NCBI RefSeq assembly: GCF_900106075.1
Contig: NZ_LT629794.1
Coordinates: 2,377,501 to 2,441,500 of the forward strand
Reading direction: 5' to 3'
DNA from: Polaribacter sp. Hel1_33_78
Lineage (GTDB): Bacteria; Bacteroidota; Bacteroidia; Flavobacteriales; Flavobacteriaceae
DNA length: 64,000 nucleotides
Shown here one piece after another: positions 48,376 through 59,399 of this stretch. Position 1 is the stretch's first letter; every line of letters starts with the position of its first letter. The notes under the pieces were generated by a model. It searched no databases, was not told the origin of the DNA, and saw only the letters and a program-made list of their open reading frames with translations. A program made the translations under genes and the position numbers.

Positions 48376-50067
48376 TTATCTAATTAACTTTCTATATTTA
48401 ATTCGTTTCGGCATTAAATCTCCACCTAAACGTTTCTTTTTATTTTCTTCGTATTCAGAAAAACCACCTTCAAAGAAATATACTTCACTATTTCCTTCAA
48501 AAGCTAAAATATGTGTACAAACTCTATCTAAAAACCATCTATCGTGAGAAATAACCACTGCACAACCAGCAAAATTCTCTAAACCTTCCTCTAAAGCCCT
48601 TAAAGTATTTACATCTAAATCGTTTGTTGGTTCATCTAAAAGTAAAACATTACCTTCTTCTTTTAGGGTCATGGCTAAATGTAAACGGTTACGTTCCCCA
48701 CCAGAAAGAGCAGAGACCTTCTTATTTTGTTCACTTCCAGAAAAATTAAAACGACTTAAATAAGCGCGAGAATTTACTTGCTTTCCTCCCATCATGACTA
48801 AATCTTGACCATCCGAAAAATTTTCCCATATTGTTTTTTCTGGATCAATATTGGAATGTGCTTGGTCTACATATGCAATTTTAGCAGTTTCACCTACCTT
48901 AAAAGTTCCCTTATCAGGAGCTTCTTCTCCCATGATCATTTTAAAAATCGTTGTTTTTCCTGCTCCGTTCGGACCAATAATCCCAACAATACCTGCTTGT
49001 GGTAAATTAAATTCTAAATTATCGTATAATAATTTATCTCCATAAGCTTTAGATACACCAATTGCTTCAATCACATTTGTTCCTAATCTAGGGCCATTAG
49101 GAATGTAGATTTCTAATTTTTCATCAACTTGTTTTTGGTCTTGACTCATTAATTTGTCATAATTTTTCAAACGAGCTTTTTGCTTTGTTTGACGACCTTT
49201 TGCTCCTTGACGAACCCAATCTAACTCACGTTCTAATGTTTTTTGACGTTTAGAAGCTGTTTTACTTTCTTGCGCCATTCTCTGAGATTTTTGATCTAAC
49301 CAAGAAGAGTAATTTCCTTTCCAAGGAATTCCTTCTCCTCTATCCAGTTCAAGAATCCAACCAGCTACATTATCTAAGAAATATCTATCATGTGTTACTG
49401 CAATTACGGTTCCCTTATATTGTGCTAAATGATGCTCTAACCAATGCACCGATTCTGCATCCAAGTGATTTGTTGGCTCATCTAATAATAAAATTTCTGG
49501 CTCTTGCAGTAATAATCTACATAATGCAACACGTCTTTTTTCCCCTCCAGACAATACTCCAATTTTTTTATCAGAATCTGGAGTTCTTAAAGCATCCATT
49601 GCTATTTCTAATTTAGTGTCTAATTCCCAAGCATTGGCAGCATCAATCTTATCTTGCAATTCTGCTTGCTGATTCATTAGTTTTTCCATCTTATCTGCAT
49701 CAGAATAAACTTCTTCTAAACCAAACATATCATTAATTTTGTTGTATTCGTCAAGAATTGCAACAGTCTCTGCAACCCCTTCTTTTACAACTTCTAAAAC
49801 AGTTTTCTCAGGATCTAGTTGAGGCTCTTGTTCCAAATACCCAACATTATAACCAGGGGAAAAAGTTACATCGCCTTGAAAATTCTTTTCTACACCCGCT
49901 ATAATTTTTAATAATGTTGATTTTCCAGATCCGTTTAAACCTAAAATTCCAATTTTAGCTCCATAAAAGAAGCTTAAATATATATCTTTTAATACTTGTT
50001 TACCAGTTGATTGATAGGTTTTAGAAACCTTATTCATCGAAAAGATAACCTTCTTATCGTCGCTCAT
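48376..50067 (-). CDS. ettA: ABC-F ATPase EttA (translational throttle)
   Basis: A 563-residue ABC-F protein with two ATPase domains: Walker A GLNGSGKSTLL and GPNGAGKTTIFK, signatures LSGGEKRRVALCR and LSGGERNRLHLAM, and the arm and linker of EttA. It binds the ribosomal E site and gates the first peptide bond in response to energy state. No membrane domain, as expected. The length (about 555 residues is usual) and the first domain's close fit to EttA favour this over other ABC-F types. Confidence 0.95.
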   Translation of the reverse strand: MSDDKKVIFSMNKVSKTYQSTGKQVLKDIYLSFFYGAKIGILGLNGSGKSTLLKIIAGVEKNFQGDVTFSPGYNVGYLEQEPQLDPEKTVLEVVKEGVAETVAILDEYNKINDMFGLEEVYSDADKMEKLMNQQAELQDKIDAANAWELDTKLEIAMDALRTPDSDKKIGVLSGGEKRRVALCRLLLQEPEILLLDEPTNHLDAESVHWLEHHLAQYKGTVIAVTHDRYFLDNVAGWILELDRGEGIPWKGNYSSWLDQKSQRMAQESKTASKRQKTLERELDWVRQGAKGRQTKQKARLKNYDKLMSQDQKQVDEKLEIYIPNGPRLGTNVIEAIGVSKAYGDKLLYDNLEFNLPQAGIVGIIGPNGAGKTTIFKMIMGEEAPDKGTFKVGETAKIAYVDQAHSNIDPEKTIWENFSDGQDLVMMGGKQVNSRAYLSRFNFSGSEQNKKVSALSGGERNRLHLAMTLKEEGNVLLLDEPTNDLDVNTLRALEEGLENFAGCAVVISHDRWFLDRVCTHILAFEGNSEVYFFEGGFSEYEENKKKRLGGDLMPKRIKYRKLIR

Positions 50068-50121
50068 TATACTATTTTTTAAATTTAATTTGAAAACTGC
50101 TACTGAAAATTGTAGACTTTT

Positions 50122-50304
50122 TTATACTCTACCCTTTAAGGCATTAAAAACCCAAGCAATAGCAAAAAAACCAACACCAACCGCTGCAAATCCCCAACCT
50201 GCAACTTCATTATATCTAAAAGCGCCTAAAGCAATTAATCCTAATCCTACAAGTATCATTATCAATGTTGCCCAAGCAAGCACTGTATTTTTATTCATTC
50301 CCAT
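50122..50304 (-). CDS. Small two-helix membrane protein (CAL67264-type)
   Basis: A 60-residue protein made of two hydrophobic helices (about 9-28 and 36-55) joined by FRYNEVAGWG. It resembles a small family in flavobacteria named after CAL67264. It lies 54 nt upstream of ettA on the same strand and may share its transcript. Function unknown. Confidence 0.72.
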   Translation of the reverse strand: MGMNKNTVLAWATLIMILVGLGLIALGAFRYNEVAGWGFAAVGVGFFAIAWVFNALKGRV

Positions 50305-50422
50305 ATTATGTAATTCGTTAATTTGTTCGACAAATATCGGTATTTATTTGATACTGTCAAATTATAGATTTGATAAAAAGTCTTATAAATTAGGGGGTTA
50401 GAAAGTGTTATAGATTACATAC

Positions 50423-51415
50423 TTAATTTCTTGCAAGTTTACGCAAAGCTACCCACTGTTTCATTTTTTCTCTTGAATCGCATGCTGGATAACCAACTAC
50501 CGTTTTACCCGCTTCTACGTCACTGATAACGCCAGAACCAGCGCCAACTTTAGCACCAGAATGTATAGTAACATGATCTTTTATAGAAGCACTACCTCCA
50601 ATAATAACTCCATCACCTAACGTTACAGAACCTGCTAAACCACTGTTTCCAGCCATTATACAACATCTTCCTAGCACAGAATTATGACCTATTTGCACTA
50701 AATTATCAATCTTACAGCCATCGCCTAAGACAGTAGAACTAAATTTTCCACGATCAATGCATGAATTAGCACCTACTTCTACAGCATTTCCAATAACAAC
50801 ATTACCAATATGCTTTATTTTAACTAAGCCTCTACCATCATTACTTGGTCTATATCCAAAACCATCTGCTCCAATACTAACGTTTGAATGAAAAATACAA
50901 TGACTTCCAATTTTACTTCTTTCTCTAATCACTGTTCCGGACCAAATAACTGTCTCATTTCCAATGATAGTATCATCAAAAACAGAAACGTTAGGGTAGA
51001 TGATTACATTTTCCCCTATTATTACATTTTTACCGATATAAGAATTTGCACCAATTTTGCATCCATTTCCCAATTTTACAGTTTTATCTATAACCGCTGT
51101 TGGATGAATATCTGCTTCAAAATAGGGATGTTCCGGTTCAAAAGCATCCAATATCAGTGCCATTGCTAAGTCAGCATTTTTTACTTTAATAAATGCTTTT
51201 CCTTCTCCTGGAAGCACATTAATTCCATCATATACAATTGCTATACTCGCCTTTGATTTTTCCCAGAAACGAGCATATTTAGAATTTCCTATAAAGGTAA
51301 CATTCCCCTTTACTGCATTTTCAATTTGCTCTGGAGCGAATATTAAATCTTTGCAATTTCCAATAAGTTCACCGTTAACAATTGCTATTATTTCTTCAAG
51401 GGAGAATGATTTCAT
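50423..51415 (-). CDS. lpxD: UDP-3-O-acylglucosamine N-acyltransferase LpxD
   Basis: A 330-residue left-handed beta-helix acyltransferase for lipid A synthesis. The N-terminal uridine-binding domain includes VTFIGNSKYA; hexapeptide repeats follow (GANSYIGKNVIIGENVIIYP in part), with the catalytic His in LVQIGHNSVLG. It is alone, away from lpxA/lpxC, and differs slightly from proteobacterial LpxD in the C-terminus (YPACDSREKMKQWV). Confidence 0.93.
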   Translation of the reverse strand: MKSFSLEEIIAIVNGELIGNCKDLIFAPEQIENAVKGNVTFIGNSKYARFWEKSKASIAIVYDGINVLPGEGKAFIKVKNADLAMALILDAFEPEHPYFEADIHPTAVIDKTVKLGNGCKIGANSYIGKNVIIGENVIIYPNVSVFDDTIIGNETVIWSGTVIRERSKIGSHCIFHSNVSIGADGFGYRPSNDGRGLVKIKHIGNVVIGNAVEVGANSCIDRGKFSSTVLGDGCKIDNLVQIGHNSVLGRCCIMAGNSGLAGSVTLGDGVIIGGSASIKDHVTIHSGAKVGAGSGVISDVEAGKTVVGYPACDSREKMKQWVALRKLARN

Positions 51416-51498
51416 AATTATGATTTTTAAATGTATTCGTTTTTGCGAATACTATACATTTTTTTGATAAGAGTTCCCCATAGCAATTAAAGAAAAAA

Positions 51499-53640
<2,142 letters not shown>

Positions 53641-54348
53641 CTATTTCATAGGAACATCAATCACTAACAATTTACTTAACACATTTGCCTTGATATTGAT
53701 TTTTTCTTTTTCCGTAATTCCAATGGCATCTCTTTTTTCAAGAGTTTCATCCTCTATTAATACTTCTCCTTCAATTAAGAAAAAATAAGCTCCATTTCTT
53801 AAATTGTAAGTTGTTTCGAAGCCTTTATCTAAATCAATCATCGAAATATATCCTTGCTGGTTTATTGGCAAAGAACCTGCAACCAATTTATCTTTTGGGG
53901 AAACTAAAACTTGAAATTTGTTTTTTCTTTTTATCGCTTTAAATATTTTTTGATTGTAATAAGGCATTATATTTTCTAACTCAGGAATAATCCAAAGTTG
54001 TAAAAAATTTACAGCCTTTGTTTCACTGTCATTAAATTCTGAATGTGTTAAACCAGTTCCTGCACTCATAACCTGTACTTCCCCAACTTCTATAGAACGT
54101 TTATTACTCATACTATCTTTGTGAGATAAGGCTCCAGAAATAGGGATAGAAATAATTTCCATATTTTTATGCGGATGTGTTCCAAACCCCCTTTTTGGTT
54201 CCACAACGTCATCATTTAAAACGCGTAACATCCCAAAATTCATTCTTTCTAAATTTTGATAACTTGCAAAACTAAATGTATGATGTGACCGCAACCATCC
54301 ATGATTTGCATGACCTCTAGATGCTGCTTTGTGTATTATTTTATTCAT
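53641..54348 (-). CDS. Pirin-family protein (YhhW-like)
   Basis: A 235-residue bicupin. The N-terminal cupin carries the metal-binding set FGTHPHKNMEIISIP, with GTGLTHSEFN providing the remaining His and Glu. YhhW and relatives have quercetin 2,3-dioxygenase activity in vitro; the true substrate is unknown. Second of two adjacent pirin genes, 16 nt apart, in the stress island. Confidence 0.92.
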   Translation of the reverse strand: MNKIIHKAASRGHANHGWLRSHHTFSFASYQNLERMNFGMLRVLNDDVVEPKRGFGTHPHKNMEIISIPISGALSHKDSMSNKRSIEVGEVQVMSAGTGLTHSEFNDSETKAVNFLQLWIIPELENIMPYYNQKIFKAIKRKNKFQVLVSPKDKLVAGSLPINQQGYISMIDLDKGFETTYNLRNGAYFFLIEGEVLIEDETLEKRDAIGITEKEKINIKANVLSKLLVIDVPMK

Positions 54349-54364
54349 GATTTAACTTTCTTGA

Positions 54365-55234
54365 TTAATACAAATACCCCATTTTACCCTTCTGATAATC
54401 GCGCATTGCTTCCAAAATTTCTGTTTGAGTATTCATTACGTAAGGTCCATATTGAGTGATTTTTTCTCCAATTGGTTCTCCTGATAAAACCAATAGTGTA
54501 CTTTCTTTTTTTGCTTCAAATTGAATGGTATTTCCATCTTGATTAAAAGTAATCATTTGGTTTTCTCCTTTCCTGAGTAGTTCTGAAGTATTCACTAAAA
54601 TTTCACCAACTAACAAATAAATTAAAGATTGATGCTTTTCTGGAATATTAATTTCTAATTGTCCCCCTTTATTTGCTTTTAAGGTAAAAACGTTAACAGC
54701 CGTCTGAGTTTGTATCAAACCAGATTCATTATTTTGATTACCTGCAATAATATTTAATTGCACTTTTTTATCCTCAGAAAAAATTTTTGGTATTTGTTTT
54801 TCTTCTAAGTGCTGATAATTCGGTGTCATCATTTTATCTTTTGCTGGCAAGTTTAACCACAACTGAATTCCCTCTAAATCTCCCCCTTCTTTCACAAATT
54901 CTTTAGTTGGCCCCTCAGCATGGATAATTCCACGACCTGCTGTTGTCCATTGAACATCTCCAGCTTTCACCACCATTTCATTTCCTAATGAATCTCTGTG
55001 TAATTGCTCACCTTTAAACAACAATGTTATTGGTTCAAAACCTCTGTGCGGATGCGGCCCTAAATCAAACGGATTGTTAAATTCTGATATCGCATAAGGT
55101 CCATAATGATGCAACAATAAAAACGGATCTACATTCTCTATTTCTTCCGTTGGCAATGGTTGACGCAATTTTATTGGTCCCATATTTACCATAGGACTTG
55201 TAACTTTATGCTGTATTGTTTTATATTTTTTCAT
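54365..55234 (-). CDS. Pirin-family protein
   Basis: A 289-residue pirin with LGPHPHRGFEPITLLF and GRGIIHAEGPT as metal-binding motifs, and the C-terminal pirin_C domain. I chose the ATG at 55234 (MKKYKTIQHKV) over one 30 nt upstream, as the natural N-terminus begins there. A CCTTGG box and promoter lie in the 107 nt before it, so the two pirin genes have their own promoter within the island. Confidence 0.92.
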   Translation of the reverse strand: MKKYKTIQHKVTSPMVNMGPIKLRQPLPTEEIENVDPFLLLHHYGPYAISEFNNPFDLGPHPHRGFEPITLLFKGEQLHRDSLGNEMVVKAGDVQWTTAGRGIIHAEGPTKEFVKEGGDLEGIQLWLNLPAKDKMMTPNYQHLEEKQIPKIFSEDKKVQLNIIAGNQNNESGLIQTQTAVNVFTLKANKGGQLEINIPEKHQSLIYLLVGEILVNTSELLRKGENQMITFNQDGNTIQFEAKKESTLLVLSGEPIGEKITQYGPYVMNTQTEILEAMRDYQKGKMGYLY

Positions 55235-55312
55235 AATTAAATAAGCTATTAGCTCTCGATACAATTCTGATAAAAAATACTAGTCACTCAAACTAACATT
55301 CTATAGATACTT

Positions 55313-55324
55313 CCCAAGGAAAAT
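55313..55324 (-). promoter_or_regulatory. CCTTGG box at the pirin promoter
   Basis: On the minus strand TATTTTCCTTGGG, with TTG at the -33 position of a weak promoter (TTAGTTTG-like -7 about 17-18 nt on). The same ATTTTCCTTGG string occurs at 57181-57192 and, one base shorter, at 57199-57209. Candidate operator for the MarR protein encoded next door. Confidence 0.4.
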
Positions 55325-55341
55325 ATTTTTATAAATTTTTT

Positions 55342-55779
55342 CTATCTAATTTTATCTAAAAGATTGCTTAAAGTAATGGCTTCTTCATCTGTTAATTTTT
55401 CTAAAAAAGACACCTTTTCATTGTCATCTATAGTAGATAATAAATCCAACCCAGATAGCGTTATTTTTACAAACACTACTCTTCTATCATGCTCACAGCG
55501 CTCTCTTTCAATTAAGTTTTTATCACACAACTTATCCATTAAACGAGTTGCATTTGGAGCTCTTTCTACCATTCTGTCTTTCACAATCTGAACCTTAATT
55601 TTATCTTTAGCACCCCTTAAAATTCTTAAAATATTGTATTGTTGTGGAGAAATTCCATAAGGTTTAAAAAACTCATTCTCCCTGCTATTTAACCAATTAA
55701 AAGTATATTTTATATTGATTAATGCCTTTACCTTACTGTTTATAAACTTAGAGTTGATATCTTTAGAAATGTCTCCCAT
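55342..55779 (-). CDS. MarR-family transcriptional regulator
   Basis: A 145-residue MarR protein with the winged helix at about 35-110: ISPQQYNILRILRG, VERAPNATRLMDKL (recognition helix) and the wing ERCEHDRRVVFVKIT. Cys residues near the recognition helix and wing (KLCDKN, RCEHD) could sense oxidants or electrophiles. It is the fourth gene of an operon with OsmC, an FMN reductase and a glutaredoxin-like protein, 2 nt after the last, and probably controls the island. Confidence 0.9.
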   Translation of the reverse strand: MGDISKDINSKFINSKVKALINIKYTFNWLNSRENEFFKPYGISPQQYNILRILRGAKDKIKVQIVKDRMVERAPNATRLMDKLCDKNLIERERCEHDRRVVFVKITLSGLDLLSTIDDNEKVSFLEKLTDEEAITLSNLLDKIR

Positions 55780-55781
55780 AA

Positions 55782-56030
55782 TTATGCTCTTAATCTTAAA
55801 TCTTGCATTATTTTATTAAATTCTTCTGTTGTTGGCGTTAAATAGATGGTATCATCTACAAATAAAGTTGGAAATTTAACAACTCCATCATATAGTTCTT
55901 TGCTGTGTTCTCTTGCTTCAGCATCCTTAGAAACATCTTTATATACATAAGGAACATCGGTTGAATTTAAAAAATTTTTAAAAGCAACTGTATAGGCATG
56001 TCCTTGTTTCCCGTATAAAACTATTTTCAT
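55782..56030 (-). CDS. Glutaredoxin-like protein lacking cysteine
   Basis: An 82-residue thioredoxin-fold protein. It has the glutaredoxin frame (KIVLYG at the first strand, KFPTLFVDD with the cis-Pro, and C-terminal helix), but the active site CPYC is replaced by QGHAYT and there is no cysteine anywhere. It cannot be a thiol-disulfide enzyme. It overlaps the FMN reductase gene by 4 nt and lies 2 nt before marR. It might bind glutathione or act as a partner of MarR (speculation). Confidence 0.85.
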   Translation of the reverse strand: MKIVLYGKQGHAYTVAFKNFLNSTDVPYVYKDVSKDAEAREHSKELYDGVVKFPTLFVDDTIYLTPTTEEFNKIMQDLRLRA

Positions 56031-56566
56031 ATGGATTGATTTACAGCATTCTCAAATTTATTTACTTGTTCTTTTAATGATATTAATAAATTTTCATGTA
56101 TGATTTTACCATCTTTAAAATTATCGTAGAAACTTGGAAAAGAAAAAGAAATTAGTTCTTTAGCACCCATTCTAGAGAATGATTGAACTCCTGTTTCTAA
56201 AACTGTTTGCCCTCCCCTACCTCCTGGTGAAGTTGCCATTAATAATAATGGTTTATCTCTAAAAAAATTCTTTTCTATTCTTGTACTCCAATCAAAAACA
56301 TTCTTAAAAGCTGCAGCATAAGATCCATTATGTTCTGCTAATGAGAGGATAAATCCGTCATAATTATCCAACAAAGAAGTAAACTTTTTTGCATCTCCTG
56401 GAAATCCATTTTGTTCTTCATCAATGCTATAAATCGGTAAAGTGAAATCTTTTAAGTCTATCACATCAAAAGAGGTGTTTTCTAACTTCTCTGCAGCAAA
56501 AATTGCTAATTTTTTATTGATAGATGTTGAGCTCGTGCTTCCTGCAAACGCTAATACTTTTTTCAT
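56027..56566 (-). CDS. NADPH-dependent FMN reductase family protein
   Basis: A 179-residue flavodoxin-like FMN reductase with the FMN phosphate loop AGSTSSTSINKKLA and ILSLAEHNGSYAAAFKNVFDW, matching azoreductase/quinone-reductase relatives. It probably reduces quinones or other electrophiles with NAD(P)H. Starts right after the osmC stop and overlaps the next gene by 4 nt. Confidence 0.9.
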   Translation of the reverse strand: MKKVLAFAGSTSSTSINKKLAIFAAEKLENTSFDVIDLKDFTLPIYSIDEEQNGFPGDAKKFTSLLDNYDGFILSLAEHNGSYAAAFKNVFDWSTRIEKNFFRDKPLLLMATSPGGRGGQTVLETGVQSFSRMGAKELISFSFPSFYDNFKDGKIIHENLLISLKEQVNKFENAVNQSI

Positions 56567-56974
56567 TTATATAATTTTTGATTCCATTTTTGTTTCTCCT
56601 TTTATCATTTTTGCCACTGGACATTTCCCTGCAATAACCAACAACCTCTTTTTTTGATCTTCAGTGATTTCTTTTTCAAAGGAAATATCTTCAACCAACC
56701 ATTTTTTAATTCCTTCACAAGTTGACTCTTCTTTTTGAGAAACATTGACAGTTATTTTACCTACATCCCATCCTTTTCTTTCTGCATACATTCTTAAGGT
56801 TATTGAAACACAACCGCCTATTGCAGTTAATAAGTATTCAACTGGTGTTGGGCCGTTATCGTCACCGCCAGAGCTGACAGGTTCATCAATTACTAAAAAG
56901 TGATTTCTTGTTTTAACTTCAGCCAGATAGTTTTTATTTGTTAAAACTACTTCAGCATTTTTATCTCTAAGCAT
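56567..56974 (-). CDS. OsmC/Ohr-family protein
   Basis: A 135-residue OsmC-fold protein with both thiol-peroxidase cysteines, Cys55 (AIGGCVSITLRM) and Cys118 (AGKCPVAKMI), so it can probably reduce organic hydroperoxides. First intact gene of the operon; between its start and the promoter lies a broken doxX. Confidence 0.92.
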   Translation of the reverse strand: MLRDKNAEVVLTNKNYLAEVKTRNHFLVIDEPVSSGGDDNGPTPVEYLLTAIGGCVSITLRMYAERKGWDVGKITVNVSQKEESTCEGIKKWLVEDISFEKEITEDQKKRLLVIAGKCPVAKMIKGETKMESKII

Positions 56975-56975
56975 T

Positions 56976-57133
56976 TTAAATTTTTTTATCAGTTTTGTAA
57001 GAGGTAATTAAAAGAATTATTGCGAATGCTGCTTCCTTCTGTTCTCCGTCTCCAATCATAAAATGTACAAAAAAAGCATTAATAAGGTTAATAACCCTAT
57101 AGAAATATAGTAAATAATCTTAGTAATTTTCAT
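56976..57133 (-). pseudogene. DoxX-family gene with internal deletion
   Basis: From ATG 57133 the minus strand reads MKITKIIYYISIGLLTLLML, the start of a DoxX-family membrane protein, and stops after 25 codons. In another frame, beginning just before that stop, it continues VHFMIGDGEQKEAAFAII, LLITSYKTDKKI and TAA at 56976, the usual end of the same family. The middle (about 60 residues) is gone and the frame is broken at the join. It fills the leader of the osmC operon. Confidence 0.7.
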
Positions 57134-57156
57134 CTTGAACCTTTATAAATTCAAGA

Positions 57157-57215
57157 CAAAATTACAAAATAAAAATTTATTTACCAAGGAAAATAAATCC
57201 AAGGAAATATTTAAA
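57157..57215 (-). promoter_or_regulatory. Promoter and tandem CCTTGG boxes of the osmC-marR operon
   Basis: Minus strand: TAATTTTG (57157-57164) preceded by exactly 19 nt and TTGG (57184-57187). That TTGG is inside TTTTCCTTGG, which is repeated as ATTTCCTTGG 18 bp upstream. The pirin promoter has a third copy at the same place. Boxes overlapping the -33 element suit a repressor such as the MarR protein of this operon. Confidence 0.55.
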
Positions 57216-57368
57216 ATTGATTTTACTTAAAATGGATATTTTTATGGTTGATATTCTATGATAAAAAAACTAACCTAACTTACTTTAAATATTGGTTATT
57301 AAAAACATTGTATATTCACTAAGAGGTTTTAGTCAATTTAGACTCTAAATTAAATCTAATCAAAAGTT

Positions 57369-57665
57369 ATGAATCAAATGACATCAATTAATGACCAAAA
57401 AACTGAAAACCAAAAACAATCAATAAAAGCAAAACAAAATGAATCAAATGGAATAGGAAGCGCAGGATTCGTTTTTGCATTAATTTCCATATTTATTGCA
57501 TGGATTACATTTTTGGGTTGGATAATATGGCTTCTTGGATTTAGTTTATCTTGGGCAGGAATTTATAAAAAACGGAATAAACTTGCAATAGCTGGACTTG
57601 TTATCTCAATTCTAGTACTTATTTTTTATCTTATATGTTTTTCTTTTATATTATTCATTTTTTAA
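57369..57665 (+). CDS. Small DUF4190-like membrane protein
   Basis: A 98-residue protein with a polar N-terminus (rich in Gln, Asn, Lys) and two hydrophobic helices (about 33-57 and 72-97), with GFVFALISIFIAWITFLGWI and IYKKRNKLAIAGLVISI typical of DUF4190-type proteins. Function unknown. Single gene, divergent from the stress operon. Confidence 0.7.
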   Translation: MNQMTSINDQKTENQKQSIKAKQNESNGIGSAGFVFALISIFIAWITFLGWIIWLLGFSLSWAGIYKKRNKLAIAGLVISILVLIFYLICFSFILFIF

Positions 57666-57832
57666 TCTTTAATAAACTGTTTAAAACAACAACAATAATT
57701 CATTGGAGCGGATTTTCCTACTCGAAAATTCTTTTCTTACAACAATAATTTAATGTTCTAGAATGTCTAAGAGGACAAACCCATAACTAAACTTATAAAC
57801 GAAATATGCCTAAAAAATGAAAACAGAAAACT

Positions 57833-58060
57833 TTACTTATCCATTTTTATTGAATCGATTTTTTTCTGAAGACGTTGTATTTCTTGAATCTTATTTTGCT
57901 GTTTAGATAACAATTGAATGGAATCTATTATTTGTTCATTTTTTTTCTAAAAAAACTTCCCGAATCCAGCCAATTTCATCAACAAAAAACAACATGAAAT
58001 TAGTTACTATAAAACCTATTTTTACTAAATATTTAGTATAAAGTTCCACTAATTTTTCAT
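57833..58060 (-). pseudogene. Frameshifted small membrane/coiled-coil gene
   Basis: One minus-strand frame reads VELYTKYLVKIGFIVTNF, MLFFVDEIGWIREVF and then runs into a T-homopolymer and a stop; the next frame continues RKKNEQIIDSIQLLSKQQN, KIQEIQRLQKKIDSIKMDK and TAA. Joined, they make a roughly 75-residue protein with a membrane helix and a coiled coil. A one-base change in the T-run separates the halves: a true frameshift or a sequencing error. Confidence 0.45.
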
Positions 58061-58081
58061 AAAACAGGAACTAGCTAACTC

Positions 58082-58675
58082 CTATATAAATTGATTTATT
58101 TCCAAATACTGTAATAATAAAATGGTTCTTGCATCCATAATTTCTTGTGTTTTAATCATTTTTAAAGCATCTATGAATGATATTTCTATTACTTCTATTT
58201 CTTCATTTTCAATTGCAAGACCTCCTCCATTTTCTGTTTTGTCTTCATCTTTATATTCACCCACAAAAAGATGTACTTTTTCTTTCACAATGCCTGGTGA
58301 TAAAAAAACAGTGCATACTTTTTTTACTTCTGATATTCGATAACCAACTTCCTCCTCCGTTTCACGAATCACACAAGTCTCTGGAGACTCATTTTTATCA
58401 ATTCCACCGCCAACAACTTCGATAGAAAATCCTTTTGAAATACCTGCCACAAAAACGGGCATTCTAAATTGTTTCGATAAAATTACTTTTTCTGTTTTAG
58501 TATTATAAAGCAAAATTGCAACTCCATCACTTTTTCCATAAACTTCATGAAATACATTTCTTGTTTTTCCGTTTTTAAACGTAAAATCAAAATTAAATTG
58601 CTCTAAAGTACCCCAAATACTGGAAATAACTTTAGAGGTAACGTTACTAATTTTATCTTTAACTTCCATCTTCAA
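58082..58675 (-). CDS. NUDIX hydrolase (nucleoside-diphosphate-sugar type)
   Basis: A 197-residue NUDIX protein. The box reads GGGIDKNESPETCVIRETEEEVGY, i.e. G-x5-E-x7-R-E-x2-E-E-x-G intact. The N-terminal strands and overall size match the ADP-ribose/GDP-mannose pyrophosphatase branch (GDPMK-like). A second in-frame Met two codons after the first is an alternative start. Confidence 0.9.
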   Translation of the reverse strand: MKMEVKDKISNVTSKVISSIWGTLEQFNFDFTFKNGKTRNVFHEVYGKSDGVAILLYNTKTEKVILSKQFRMPVFVAGISKGFSIEVVGGGIDKNESPETCVIRETEEEVGYRISEVKKVCTVFLSPGIVKEKVHLFVGEYKDEDKTENGGGLAIENEEIEVIEISFIDALKMIKTQEIMDARTILLLQYLEINQFI

Positions 58676-59342
58676 AACTTCTTTTTACTTTTAAACCCAT
58701 ATTTAAATACTTTTTAGTATCATCCGTTTTTCTCTATAATTTATATCTGTTGTTATGATAACAAAATCTCTTTAAACCATTATATCTTACCCTTTAATTT
58801 TAAGAAAAACGAATCCTTTCATCTTCATATCATCAATTTTTACAGCAGCATAAATGGTGATATACAAAATACACTAGCATAAACATTTTTACAAATAAAA
58901 AACTTCTAAACAGAAAAAAATTGAGCAATTTTTAGATAACAAATTTCGTTATTTTTTTTAATTAAAAGAAGTACTACTTTAAATATGTACAGCTATAAAA
59001 CCCTTTTTTTTACGCCAATTCTAAGTACTAATTTTATGATTTGAGATCACAACTAATTTTACACAGTTTTTTAAATAAATAGATTAATATGTAAAAAAAA
59101 TAGCTTTATTTTATTCTTAACAAATCCATTAACTTTTCAAGATATTAAACCTCAATTAAGGGAATAACATTTTATACCTCCATTTAACGCGCACTTAGAT
59201 ATTGACAACTAAGGCTAGCTAGGAAAATACATCAAAAGACTTCTCCTTCACTTGATTACTAGCTAAACGTCAGCTTAATTTCTTCAGATAAAACAAAACT
59301 AACTATCAAATAAAAGAACATTTTTCTTTGATTAAAAATAAG
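58676..59342. other. AT-rich intergenic region, no gene seen
   Basis: No frame longer than a few dozen codons, no family resemblance and no tRNA-like structure. It probably holds the leftward promoter of the NUDIX gene near 58690-58760; the rest looks like decayed sequence. Confidence 0.5.
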
Positions 59343-59375
59343 AAAATCCTCTTTGAGCAGCTCAAAGAGGATTTT
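59343..59375. terminator. Terminator after aceA
   Basis: Perfect 15-bp stem AAAATCCTCTTTGAG / CTCAAAGAGGATTTT with a 3-nt loop; T-rich DNA on both sides. Lies 24 nt after the aceA stop. Confidence 0.9.
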
Positions 59376-59399
59376 TTAATTATGAATTCCGTAAATTTA

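Noticed and set aside
58676..59342. Possible coding remnant in the gap between the NUDIX gene and aceA
   Set aside because: Stops in every frame and no stretch resembling a known family; I could not support a pseudogene.
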